A DNA stretch of 64,000 bases from positions 1-64,000 of the forward strand of contig NZ_NKXO01000006.1 of NCBI RefSeq assembly GCF_002843425.1, read 5' to 3'. Made by a program: the position numbers and the translations under genes. This document shows positions 1 to 7,627 of this stretch, in pieces (the stretch's first letter is position 1; each line of letters begins with the position of its first letter). The notes under the pieces were generated by a model. The model saw only the letters and a list, made by a program, of their open reading frames with translations. It was not told the DNA's origin and made no database searches. The stretch comes from Raineya orbicola. GTDB taxonomy: Bacteria; Bacteroidota; Bacteroidia; Cytophagales; Thermonemataceae.

Positions 1-93
1 TTTATTCAGTCGTTGTCCCAAAACTTTATGATTTGCTGTTTGGTCTCCGCACATTTCACAAACTGATATCTCTTTAAAACTGTATTTTTTCAT
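1..93 (-). CDS. Partial CDS (N-terminus only), CxxC-containing protein, possibly a SAM-dependent methyltransferase
   Basis: The minus strand has an ATG at 93-91 followed by 31 open codons that run off the left edge of the window. The visible protein begins MKKYSFKEISVCEMCGDQTA and continues to HKVLGQRLNK. The C-E-M-C pair suggests half of a small zinc-binding knuckle. From memory, this start resembles the N-terminal zinc-ribbon of a class I SAM-dependent methyltransferase family common in Bacteroidota, but the catalytic domain is outside the window. It lies just beyond the attC-like palindrome and reads in the same direction as the AIPR gene, as the next cassette gene of an array would. The gene is real with fair confidence; its function is not established. 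Confidence 0.5.
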   Translation of the reverse strand, partial: MKKYSFKEISVCEMCGDQTANHKVLGQRLNK

Positions 94-117
94 TCTTGTT
101 GGTTTTATCTTAATATA

Positions 118-253
118 GGCTATAACGTTTTCGGGCTTTGCGTTCGGGCGGGTTTCGGAGCACAAAACTGTCAACCAGCACTGAACTTAAATAGAAGCAC
201 AAAGCTCCAAGTTTGCACGTCACCCCGCCTGACGCAAAACCCGTGTTGGCGGT
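118..253 (-). repeat. attC-like GC-rich imperfect palindrome (putative cassette recombination site)
   Basis: An arm at 132-152 (CGGGCTTTGCGTTCGGGCGG and one more G) is the near-complement of an arm at 224-243 (CCCGCCTGACGCAAAACCCG). The spacer of about 70 nt contains a smaller inverted pair, GGAGC at 157-161 and GCTCC at 204-208. Outside the arms lie GGCTATAAC (118-126) and GTTGGCGGT (245-253). Read on the minus strand the order is CGCCAAC, arm, spacer, arm, GTTATAG. That is the R''-L''-L'-R' layout of integron attC sites, at about 135 bp, although GTTATAG and GTTGGCG do not fit the strict GTTRRRY consensus. The element is much richer in GC than its surroundings. Similar palindromes occur, as far as I recall, between genes in other Bacteroidota. 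Whether it recombines is inference. Confidence 0.6.
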
Positions 254-273
254 TCGTGCTTCTTCTTTGTATG

Positions 274-2031
274 TTAGTCTGCTGCCCATCTATATTCAAA
301 ATCTTCTGGATTTAATTCAAGAGTTGTTGTCAGTCGGTTTTTTATTTCTTGTCCACCCGGCATAAGAGGAAGCATACTGAAATAGTTTCTTATCGCACCA
401 TTTATACCTGCTAAACAACTTTTTGCCTTAATCCAATTGTGAGGGCTGAAAACTCTGTTTTGGGGTTGCGGTTCATTGGCTGCTGCTTCAAGTGCCATAT
501 TTAGACTCACACCAGCAATTTTAATTATTTCTCCAATCATGCCTGCTTCTTTTGCTTTTTCGTAGCACTTAATTGGAAATGGAACTCTTTCAGCTTGGTT
601 ATTTGATATTGAAAAGCACATTGATACCGCATATAAATGGTGATAGGGTGCATATGCTTTCATTGCTAAAAGAGTTTCATTAAGTCCAAGTGGATTTTCT
701 TTTCCCCATGTTTTCAGTATTTCTTGATAGAAGAAATTAAGCGCCTGAGCATTTTCAGGTTTGTATTCTCTTTTAAAAAGCTGCTCAAAGTATTTGTCAA
801 ATATTTTTGTTTCACTGTATGAAATATTTGGTCTTTGTGAATGCCAAGCGATTAAGAACTTACCCAAGTCTGAAAAGTCAAGAACATAAGATTTGTCTTT
901 GTCGGCTGGTGGAACTTCACCACGTTTAGTAATAAAGTAACCTTGTGGATATTTCTGCTCAAATTGTTTTTTGATATTTAAAACACGCTTGTCATTACTT
1001 CTTAAATCTCTTGGTTTTACAGCGCTTTGAGAGTTTGTGTTAATGCTTATTCTATCGGCTCTGTCTCGCTGCGGAATTTCATAGAAACGGAAAAGAACGT
1101 AAGTGTCTTCAAGTGTTTTGACTTTTTCACTGCAACTCAAAATCGTGTTTAAAGATTGACAACCGTTTACAACACTAAGTCCGTGTAGTTTCAATTGATT
1201 ATCTTTCTTTTCCATTCTGTTACATATGGCAGTAATACCATTATGGAAAAAGAAAAAGTCTTTGTGTTTGTCACTATAAATGGTTTGCCTAATACCCTTA
1301 TTTACTGTGTTGCTTAGTCCTAAACTCTGCCTAACGTTTTTTTGAAAGAGAGTTCCATCTTTTATACCTGGTATCTTTATGCACTCTTTTAACGGTAGTG
1401 CGCCAATAGCAACTTTTGTGTTTGCTAATGTTTCATACATAAAGTGTCCTGCCGAAAGGTCTATTACATGGTTTATAGAAGGATTTTCCTTTTCAAGTGC
1501 AAGGTCATAACGTCTTTTAATTTCTTCACTGTCTATGACGGAAATAGAACAGATTAAATCGTCTTTCTCAGATAAGTCCGCAAGCTGTTGTTGAAAGGTC
1601 GCTAGGTCATTTTTAGCTGCTGCCGTTAAATCCCCTGTGGTTATTAATTCAAAGGCAATTTCATAGTCGTCTTCTAATGCTCTTGCAACGTCTGATAATT
1701 TTCTTTTCAGTTTGTTGTTACCAACTTCTTGAAGTCTAACAAGGTCACGTAGTTGTATCCATGAGGATAATACTTCTCTCAAAGGTTCAGCGTCAACCAC
1801 TGTCCCACCAATGAACTTTCCTTGAAGAATGAAAATTGTGTTTTTATCATCATCAATTACTATCGCATCTATTTGTTTGTCGTCTGCACCATCTGTAATG
1901 TCGTCTCTGGTTTCTACCATGTCTCGCAGGTGAACATTACGCAAATACCAAGCAATAAATCTTTGTCCGTTGTTGGGGAAATTGTCCTGATAGTAGGGTG
2001 TTTTTATTTCTTCGTTAATCTGTTCAAACAT
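274..2031 (-). CDS. AIPR-family protein (abortive infection phage resistance), predicted nuclease
   Basis: A 585-residue protein. The AIPR signature (PF10592) lies in the middle: FFFFHNGITAICNRM followed by LSVVNGCQSLNTIL, around residues 258-300. The N-terminus has the pattern G-A-D-D-K-Q-I-D-A-I with I-L-Q-G-K-F about 20 residues later (residues 48-73), which fits a PD-(D/E)XK-type nuclease core. AIPR proteins are linked to abortive infection, in which an infected cell shuts down before phage is released; the exact target is unknown. The gene stands alone between the attC-like palindrome and a matching boundary sequence at 2072-2085, so it looks like the only gene of a mobile cassette. The tyrosine recombinase lies directly upstream. 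Length and frame appear intact. Family assignment is firm, phage defence is inferred from the family. Confidence 0.85.
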   Translation of the reverse strand: MFEQINEEIKTPYYQDNFPNNGQRFIAWYLRNVHLRDMVETRDDITDGADDKQIDAIVIDDDKNTIFILQGKFIGGTVVDAEPLREVLSSWIQLRDLVRLQEVGNNKLKRKLSDVARALEDDYEIAFELITTGDLTAAAKNDLATFQQQLADLSEKDDLICSISVIDSEEIKRRYDLALEKENPSINHVIDLSAGHFMYETLANTKVAIGALPLKECIKIPGIKDGTLFQKNVRQSLGLSNTVNKGIRQTIYSDKHKDFFFFHNGITAICNRMEKKDNQLKLHGLSVVNGCQSLNTILSCSEKVKTLEDTYVLFRFYEIPQRDRADRISINTNSQSAVKPRDLRSNDKRVLNIKKQFEQKYPQGYFITKRGEVPPADKDKSYVLDFSDLGKFLIAWHSQRPNISYSETKIFDKYFEQLFKREYKPENAQALNFFYQEILKTWGKENPLGLNETLLAMKAYAPYHHLYAVSMCFSISNNQAERVPFPIKCYEKAKEAGMIGEIIKIAGVSLNMALEAAANEPQPQNRVFSPHNWIKAKSCLAGINGAIRNYFSMLPLMPGGQEIKNRLTTTLELNPEDFEYRWAAD

Positions 2032-2071
2032 ATATTATGTCGTTGTTAATTGTTTACTGTGTCGTTTTTTA

Positions 2072-2085
2072 GCATGACCGCCAAC
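2072..2085 (-). repeat. Cassette 5' boundary, inverted partner of 245-259
   Basis: On the minus strand this reads GTTGGCGGTCATGC. The plus strand at 245-259 reads GTTGGCGGTTCGTGC, so the AIPR gene is bracketed by inverted copies matching over the first nine bases and nearly all of the rest. In integron cassettes the 5' end of a cassette is complementary to the R'' box at its own 3' end, because both belong to one attC in the circular form. That is the relation seen here. It lies 41 nt upstream of the AIPR start codon. Confidence 0.5.
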
Positions 2086-2105
2086 TTGTAAATATACGCA
2101 ATAAT

Positions 2106-2172
2106 ATAACTATTTTTTTAAAACTCCAAAAAAATGAAAAAAATTTTTTTACGATAAAAATCAAATAGTTAT
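2106..2172. repeat. 10-bp perfect inverted repeat, candidate recombinase-binding region
   Basis: ATAACTATTT at 2106-2115 and its exact complement AAATAGTTAT at 2163-2172 flank 47 bp of very A/T-rich DNA. The pair sits between the cassette boundary at 2085 and the recombinase stop at 2246, where an attI-like site would lie in an integron whose integrase reads towards the cassettes. No -7 box was evident. In such A/T-rich sequence a 10-bp repeat can be chance, so the role is a guess. Confidence 0.3.
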
Positions 2173-2245
2173 CTCTGAAAGAAACAAAGAAATGAACTCT
2201 TTACAGGTAGGTAGGGCAATATTTGAGCAATTTAATTACGCAATG

Positions 2246-3322
2246 CTATTTTTTGTTTTCAAGCGTATCCAAAGGACTTTTGATTTTCTGTATCGCTTGA
2301 TTGCTAACTTTTGTGTAGAGCAGTGTTGTTTTGATATCCTTATGTCCTAAAAGTTCCTGTATAAACCGAATGTCTGTTCCTTGCTCCAAAAGGTGAGTTG
2401 CAAAACTATGACGCAAACTATGAATCCCTACTTCTTTTTTGATGTTAGCTTTTTTAAGAGCATTCTTAAAAATCTGTTGCACGCTCCTGATACTATATTG
2501 CTCGCCATACTGCCCCTCAAATAAGTATATTTTGGGTTTGTAACTAAGCCAGTAAGCTCTTAATTGCTCTAAAATGCTTTGCGGTAAATTGACATATCTA
2601 TCTTTTTTCCCCTTAGCTCTTTGAATCAAAACTCGCATATTCTGACTATCAATGTCTGTAATTTTAAGCCCAACAATTTCGCTCACTCGTAAGCCCATTC
2701 CATACACCAGTTTCAAAATCGTGTTGTGCTTCAAATTGGTGGTTACTTCAAATATTTTTTGAATATCTTTTGCCGAAAGAGCCTTGGGAAGATTTTGGTG
2801 CTTTTTAGGACGAGGAATTTCCCAAAAAATCTTAGGACGATTCAGCACTTGCTCAAAATAAAATTTTACCGCATTGATACGGCTATGCAAGGTGCTTTCA
2901 GAAAGTTTCAAAAATTTGATACAATACCAAAAATAGCTCTTCAATTTTTCAGAGTCTAAGTCGTTTACATCATAATCTTTCAGCAAATAAAGTAATTGTG
3001 CAAATTCATTACGATAGGTTTTAATCGTCGAGACGCTATATGCTTTGAGCTCCAAAGTTTCTACAAGTTTCCTCAAAGCCTCTTGATTGCTTTCGCTGAG
3101 CTGATGCCAAGCCTTCGTTTGAGGGATTTGCTCAGGTAAGGCTAAGTCAAATTTTTTTCTGTAAAAAGCATTATCAAGTACATACCAGCACTTATTCGTA
3201 TTACTCCATTTAGCACCCGCAAGAGCTTTTACCCACTCATTGGTAGCTTTATCAAAAGGGAAACGAATAAAAATTACCTTTCTACCCTTATGCTCCCCCA
3301 ACTCAAAAGTGATGTTACTCAT
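2246..3322 (-). CDS. Tyrosine recombinase with extra N-terminal domain, next to the cassette
   Basis: A 358-residue tyrosine recombinase. The catalytic set is complete: Arg in GMGLRVSEIVGLK, Lys in AKGKKDRYV, H-x-x-R in HSLRHSFATHLLEQG, His in LLGHKDIKTT and the nucleophile in LLYTKV. A SAM-like core-binding domain lies around residues 75-165. Residues 1-60 form an extra domain (FIRFPFDKA, then KCWYVLDNAFYRKKF) of unknown role. The C-terminus has K-S-P-L-D, which I recall from IntI-type integrases, but the extra helix segment specific to IntI between the Lys and H-x-x-R boxes is not visible. The ATG overlaps the pheS stop as ATGA, so it may be translated from pheS mRNA. It could be a XerC/D-like phage-type integrase; its position suggests that it moves the AIPR cassette. 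Confidence 0.88.
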   Translation of the reverse strand: MSNITFELGEHKGRKVIFIRFPFDKATNEWVKALAGAKWSNTNKCWYVLDNAFYRKKFDLALPEQIPQTKAWHQLSESNQEALRKLVETLELKAYSVSTIKTYRNEFAQLLYLLKDYDVNDLDSEKLKSYFWYCIKFLKLSESTLHSRINAVKFYFEQVLNRPKIFWEIPRPKKHQNLPKALSAKDIQKIFEVTTNLKHNTILKLVYGMGLRVSEIVGLKITDIDSQNMRVLIQRAKGKKDRYVNLPQSILEQLRAYWLSYKPKIYLFEGQYGEQYSIRSVQQIFKNALKKANIKKEVGIHSLRHSFATHLLEQGTDIRFIQELLGHKDIKTTLLYTKVSNQAIQKIKSPLDTLENKK

Positions 3323-4338
3323 ACAAATTGCCTTAAAAATCGTAAATCGTTTTCAGTGAAAAGTCGTAGGTCTTTGATTTGGTATTTGAGCATAGTGATA
3401 CGCTCCAAACCCATTCCAAAAGCAAAACCTGTGTATTTTTCATTATCAATGCCGCAATTTGTAAAAACATTGGGGTGTATCATTCCCGAGCCGCCAATTT
3501 CCACCCAACCCGTATGCTTACAGACATTACAACCTTCACCCTTACAAATCAGGCAAGAAATATCAATTTCGGCACTGGGTTCGGTAAAAGGGAAAAAAGA
3601 AGGACGAAAACGTATCTGCGTTTCTCTGCCAAACATTTCTCTTACAAAATGATAAAGCGTCTGCTTCAAATCCACAAAACTTACATTTTCATCAATGAAA
3701 AACCCCTCAACCTGATGAAAAATACAATGAGCCCTTGCCGAAATAGCTTCATTCCGATACACACGCCCAATAGAAAAAGTCCGCAAAGGGGGTTTTTGGC
3801 TACGCATTACACGTATCTGCACCGAAGAGGTATGCGTACGCAGAAGAATATCAGGATTTTTTTCTATGAAAAAAGTATCTTGCATTTCGCGTGCAGGGTG
3901 ATTTTCAGGAAAATTCAGCCCTGTAAAATTATGGAAATCATCTTCAATCTCGCCCCCCTCCGACTGATTAAAGCCCATACGCTCAAAAATCTCTACAATG
4001 CGATTTTTCACAATCGTAAGCGGATGCATAGAGCCAAGCTGATAAGGCTCAGCAGGTAAAGTCAAATCCAAAGGAGCTTGCACAGCTACAACAGCATTTT
4101 CAAAAAGCTCTTGTTTTTCTTTGAAAATACTCTCGGCTTTCTGTTTGAGTTCATTTACCGCCATTCCGTAGTTTTTTCGCTCATTGGGGGCAATATTTTT
4201 GATTTCCTCCATCAGAGCAGGTATCTTCCCTTTTTTGGCTAAAAACTGCAAACGAAATTCCTCTAATTGTTTTGGGTTTTCAATAATAAAACTTTCTACT
4301 TCGGCTAAAACTTGTTTTACTTGTTCAAAAGCGTTCAT
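3319..4338 (-). CDS. pheS: Phenylalanine--tRNA ligase alpha subunit
   Basis: Charges tRNA-Phe in the cytosol together with PheT, which is not in this window. Class II synthetase motifs are clear: motif 2 at RVYRNEAISARAHCIFHQVE and motif 3 at GFAFGMGLERITMLKY. A Cys-rich insertion (C-L-I-C-K-G-E-G-C-N-V-C) sits before motif 3, as I recall for Bacteroidota PheS. The frame is open to 4473, but the upstream residues are not PheS-like. ATG at 4338 (MNAFEQVKQVL) gives 339 residues, the normal family length. The 3' end overlaps the recombinase start by ATGA. It is divergent from valS. Confidence 0.95.
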   Translation of the reverse strand: MNAFEQVKQVLAEVESFIIENPKQLEEFRLQFLAKKGKIPALMEEIKNIAPNERKNYGMAVNELKQKAESIFKEKQELFENAVVAVQAPLDLTLPAEPYQLGSMHPLTIVKNRIVEIFERMGFNQSEGGEIEDDFHNFTGLNFPENHPAREMQDTFFIEKNPDILLRTHTSSVQIRVMRSQKPPLRTFSIGRVYRNEAISARAHCIFHQVEGFFIDENVSFVDLKQTLYHFVREMFGRETQIRFRPSFFPFTEPSAEIDISCLICKGEGCNVCKHTGWVEIGGSGMIHPNVFTNCGIDNEKYTGFAFGMGLERITMLKYQIKDLRLFTENDLRFLRQFV

Positions 4339-4462
4339 ATCAGCATAAATTTGGGGTAAATCAATGGCAAAGTAAAGAAATTCGGAAAGAATTTGATATG
4401 TTTTTAGCGTAATTTTTCCAAAATCTATTCTAAAAACCCAACTGCAACTCTCAAAATTTTTG

Positions 4463-4470
4463 TAGTTTTG
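4463..4470 (+). promoter_or_regulatory. Candidate -7 box of the valS promoter
   Basis: TAGTTTTG fits the Bacteroidota -7 consensus TAnnTTTG and lies 30 nt before the valS ATG. A clear TTG at the expected -33 position was not found, so the assignment rests on the -7 box and its position between divergent genes. Confidence 0.4.
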
Positions 4471-4499
4471 CAAAGAAAATGGCTTGATAATTGAAAATT

Positions 4500-7181
4500 A
4501 TGGAAATTTCTACCAAATACGACCCCCAACAAGTTGAACAAAAATGGTACAACTATTGGCTAAAACATAACTTTTTTGCTTCCAAACCCGACAACCGCGA
4601 GCCTTTCACCATTGTGATACCACCGCCTAACGTTACAGGCGTACTGCATATGGGGCATATGCTCAACAATACCATTCAAGATGTGCTAATTCGCAGAGCA
4701 AGAATGCAGGGTAAAAACGCCTGTTGGGTGCCCGGTACCGACCACGCTTCCATTGCCACCGAAGCCAAAGTAGTGGCTATGCTCAAAGAAAAAGGCATTG
4801 AAAAGAAAGACCTCACACGCGAAGAGTTCTTGAAATATGCTTTTAAGTGGAAAGAAAAATACGGCGGAATAATCCTTGAACAACTCAAAAAACTAGGCTG
4901 TTCTTGCGATTGGAGCAGAACTCGCTTTACAATGGAAGAAGAACTTTCGCGAGCTGTTATCAAGAGTTTTGTGCATTTGTACCGCAAAGGCTGGATTTAC
5001 AGAGGCGTGAGAATGGTCAATTGGGACCCTGTGGGCAAAACTGCTCTTTCCGATGAAGAAGTGATTTTCAAGGAAACGCAGTCTAAAATGGTTTATGTAA
5101 AGTATGCCCTGAAAAATACTGCTGATGAGTATATTACGGTAGCTACGGTTCGTCCTGAAACCATACCCGGTGATGTAGCAGTTTGCGTAAATCCTAATGA
5201 CGAACGATATAAGCATCTGATTGGCAAAACGGCTATTGTCCCCCTCGTAGGTAGAGAAGTTCCTATCATTGCCGATGAGTACGTAGATATGGAGTTTGGC
5301 ACAGGAACGCTCAAAATCACCCCCGCACACGATATTGCCGACTATGAAATAGGCTTGAAGCATAATTTACCTGCTATTGATACCATAGCCGAGGACGGCA
5401 CAATGTCTGAAGCCGTTGGTATTGCCAAATATGTAGGGAAAGATAGATTTTGGGTTCGTAAAGAAATCATTAAAGACTTGCAGGAAGCAGGCTTGCTTGT
5501 AAAAATAGAGGATTACAAACATCAGGTAGGAACATCAGAACGTACAGGAGCCGTTATAGAACCCAAACTTTCTATGCAATGGTGGCTCAAAATGAGCGAA
5601 ATTGCCAAACCCGCCTACGAAAACGTAATGAACGATACCATTCGCTTTTTTCCCGAAAAGTTCAAGAATATGTACCGCAGTTGGATGGAAAATCCCAAAG
5701 ACTGGTGCATTTCTCGTCAGCTTTGGTGGGGACAGCAAATTCCTGCTTTCTATGACAATAGAGGCAATGTAGTAGTAGCTGAAACTTATGAGGAGGCTCT
5801 GCAAGAATATCAAAAATTATTTCCCGATGCCAAAGAAGTAGTTTTGCATCAAGATGAGGACGTACTGGATACTTGGTTTAGCTCTTGGCTGTGGCCTATT
5901 TCTGTGTTTGATGGCTTCAAAGACCCCCAAAACGAGGATATTCGCTACTACTACCCCACAGATGTTTTGGTAACAGGTTTTGATATAATTTTCTTTTGGG
6001 TGGCAAGAATGATTATGGCAGGCTACGAGTTTCGTGGAGAAAAGCCCTTCAAAGACGTATATTTCACAGGGCTTATTCGTGATAAATTGGGTAGAAAAAT
6101 GTCTAAATCTTTGGGAAACAGCCCCGATGCTCTGAAACTTATGGAATTGTATAGTGCCGATGGCGTGCGTTTTGGCGTGCTTTTCAGCTCGGCGGCGGGC
6201 AATGATTTACTTTTTGATACGCCCGTACCCAAATCGCAGAAAAAAGAAGATATTGAGGCTTTCCTCAATAGCCCTGATTCGCATAATTCCAAACTTTGTG
6301 AGCAAGGACGCAATTTTGCTAATAAAATTTGGAACTCTTACCGACTCATTAAATCTTGGAAGGTAGAAAGCAGTTCTGACAAGAAAAATTCAAGTAATCA
6401 AGTAGCTACTTTTTGGTTTGAAGCTCGCCTGAACGAAGCCCTAACTGAAATTGAAGACCATTTTACCAAATATCGCATTTCGGAGGCTCTGCAAACCATT
6501 TACAAACTCTTTTGGGACGATTTCTGCTCGTGGTATTTGGAAATTATCAAGCCCGAATATGGCAAGCCTATTGAAACAAATACTTATGAAAAAACTATAT
6601 CATTTTTTGACACCCTTTTGCGAATTTTACACCCTTTTATGCCTTTTATTACCGAAGAGGTTTGGCAAAATATTCAACCACGCCAAGAAGCAGAAAGCAT
6701 TTGCGTAGCTCCTTATCCTCAAAGCCAAAATTTTGACAAAAATATTCTGAAAGAAGCTGATTTAGCCTTTGAGACAGTTACGCAAATTCGTAATGTTCGT
6801 AATGCTCACCAAATTTCGCCAAAAGAAATCTTGGAGATTGCTATAAAAAAATCTGAAAATGAAAATATTTTACAAAAATGGCAAAGGATAATTGAAAAGT
6901 TAGCAACGGCTCGGATTAGCTTTGTAGAAGAAAAACCTAATCAATCGGTGAAGTTTTTGGTAAAAACGGAGGAATTTTTTGCCCAAATAGCTGTAGAAAT
7001 AGATTTAGAGCAAGTGAAAAAGGATTTAGAATATTACAGAGGCTTTCGCGAAAGCGTACTGAAAAAACTTTCCAATGAAAAATTTGTCGCAAATGCCAAA
7101 CCTGAAATTGTAGAGAATGAACGTAAAAAACTTGCTGATGCAGAAGCTAAAATCAAAGCTTTGGAGGAAGTATTAGGCTAA
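4500..7181 (+). CDS. valS: Valine--tRNA ligase
   Basis: Class I synthetase that charges tRNA-Val and edits mischarged threonine. The HIGH motif appears as HMGHML within PPNVTGVLHMGHML near residue 50, and the KMSKS loop as GRKMSKSLGNSPD near residue 530. The CP1 editing domain lies between them, and a C-terminal coiled coil (EKPNQSVKF onward, ending KIKALEEVLG) is typical of ValRS. The frame also has a TTG at 4491, but ATG at 4500 (MEISTKYDPQQVEQ) matches the family start and gives 893 residues. The 3' end overlaps the stop of the convergent small gene at 7178. Confidence 0.97.
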   Translation: MEISTKYDPQQVEQKWYNYWLKHNFFASKPDNREPFTIVIPPPNVTGVLHMGHMLNNTIQDVLIRRARMQGKNACWVPGTDHASIATEAKVVAMLKEKGIEKKDLTREEFLKYAFKWKEKYGGIILEQLKKLGCSCDWSRTRFTMEEELSRAVIKSFVHLYRKGWIYRGVRMVNWDPVGKTALSDEEVIFKETQSKMVYVKYALKNTADEYITVATVRPETIPGDVAVCVNPNDERYKHLIGKTAIVPLVGREVPIIADEYVDMEFGTGTLKITPAHDIADYEIGLKHNLPAIDTIAEDGTMSEAVGIAKYVGKDRFWVRKEIIKDLQEAGLLVKIEDYKHQVGTSERTGAVIEPKLSMQWWLKMSEIAKPAYENVMNDTIRFFPEKFKNMYRSWMENPKDWCISRQLWWGQQIPAFYDNRGNVVVAETYEEALQEYQKLFPDAKEVVLHQDEDVLDTWFSSWLWPISVFDGFKDPQNEDIRYYYPTDVLVTGFDIIFFWVARMIMAGYEFRGEKPFKDVYFTGLIRDKLGRKMSKSLGNSPDALKLMELYSADGVRFGVLFSSAAGNDLLFDTPVPKSQKKEDIEAFLNSPDSHNSKLCEQGRNFANKIWNSYRLIKSWKVESSSDKKNSSNQVATFWFEARLNEALTEIEDHFTKYRISEALQTIYKLFWDDFCSWYLEIIKPEYGKPIETNTYEKTISFFDTLLRILHPFMPFITEEVWQNIQPRQEAESICVAPYPQSQNFDKNILKEADLAFETVTQIRNVRNAHQISPKEILEIAIKKSENENILQKWQRIIEKLATARISFVEEKPNQSVKFLVKTEEFFAQIAVEIDLEQVKKDLEYYRGFRESVLKKLSNEKFVANAKPEIVENERKKLADAEAKIKALEEVLG

Positions 7182-7627
7182 ACAGCGATTTCTTGTAAAA
7201 CTTTTTTTTCTGCGAAAGTACATTTGCCTGATTGAATGAGGTACTCGGCTATGGCTTTCTTGAAATCCTCTTCCAAATGGCTTTCAGGTAAAAGCTCTAC
7301 GATTTTTTTTCTGTCTTCTTGCAAATGCAACGCATAGCTCATTAGTGAGGGAACGCCACATTCTACGGTGAAACGCAAAAAAATAATTTCTACATTTTCA
7401 GGCTCTTGGGCGAGGGCTTTCTGCAAATATCCGCTTGCTTCCCAAAAAAAGTTGAGCTTTACAGCAGGCAGAAAGCTATATTTGCCTTTAAGAGCCTGCA
7501 AAGCCCCTTTGTAAGCGTATCGGATAGCCTCGCTTACTTTTTCTTGCTGAATAGCCTGCTCAAAATCTTTAAGTTTCTTTTCATTTTCCGAAGCCTCTTT
7601 ATAGAGCCTGCGTAAAAGTTGCGTCAT
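7178..7627 (-). CDS. Conserved hypothetical protein, alpha-helical
   Basis: 149 residues without a motif I can name. The sequence is helical and charged at the start (RRLYKEASENEKKLKDFEQA) and contains AVKLNFFWEASGYLQKALAQ followed by EPENVEIIFLRFTVECGVPS, which may be one or two TPR-like helical pairs. No signal peptide or membrane segment is seen, so it is probably cytosolic. The ATG overlaps the aldehyde dehydrogenase stop by ATGA, indicating one operon with translational coupling. It converges on valS with a 4-nt overlap of stop codons. Function unknown. Confidence 0.75.
   Translation of the reverse strand: MTQLLRRLYKEASENEKKLKDFEQAIQQEKVSEAIRYAYKGALQALKGKYSFLPAVKLNFFWEASGYLQKALAQEPENVEIIFLRFTVECGVPSLMSYALHLQEDRKKIVELLPESHLEEDFKKAIAEYLIQSGKCTFAEKKVLQEIAV

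Noticed and set aside
19-33. Possible second cassette boundary inside the partial gene
   Set aside because: No GTTGGCG/CGCCAAC core or GC-rich arm is seen left of 118.
153-223. Spacer of the attC-like palindrome as a possible small RNA or terminator
   Set aside because: No T-tract after the stem and the boundary relation with 2072-2085 is better explained by a recombination site.
3379-4059. 226-codon open frame on the plus strand inside pheS
   Set aside because: Antisense to a well-conserved synthetase, low-complexity translation with no domain; a shadow frame.
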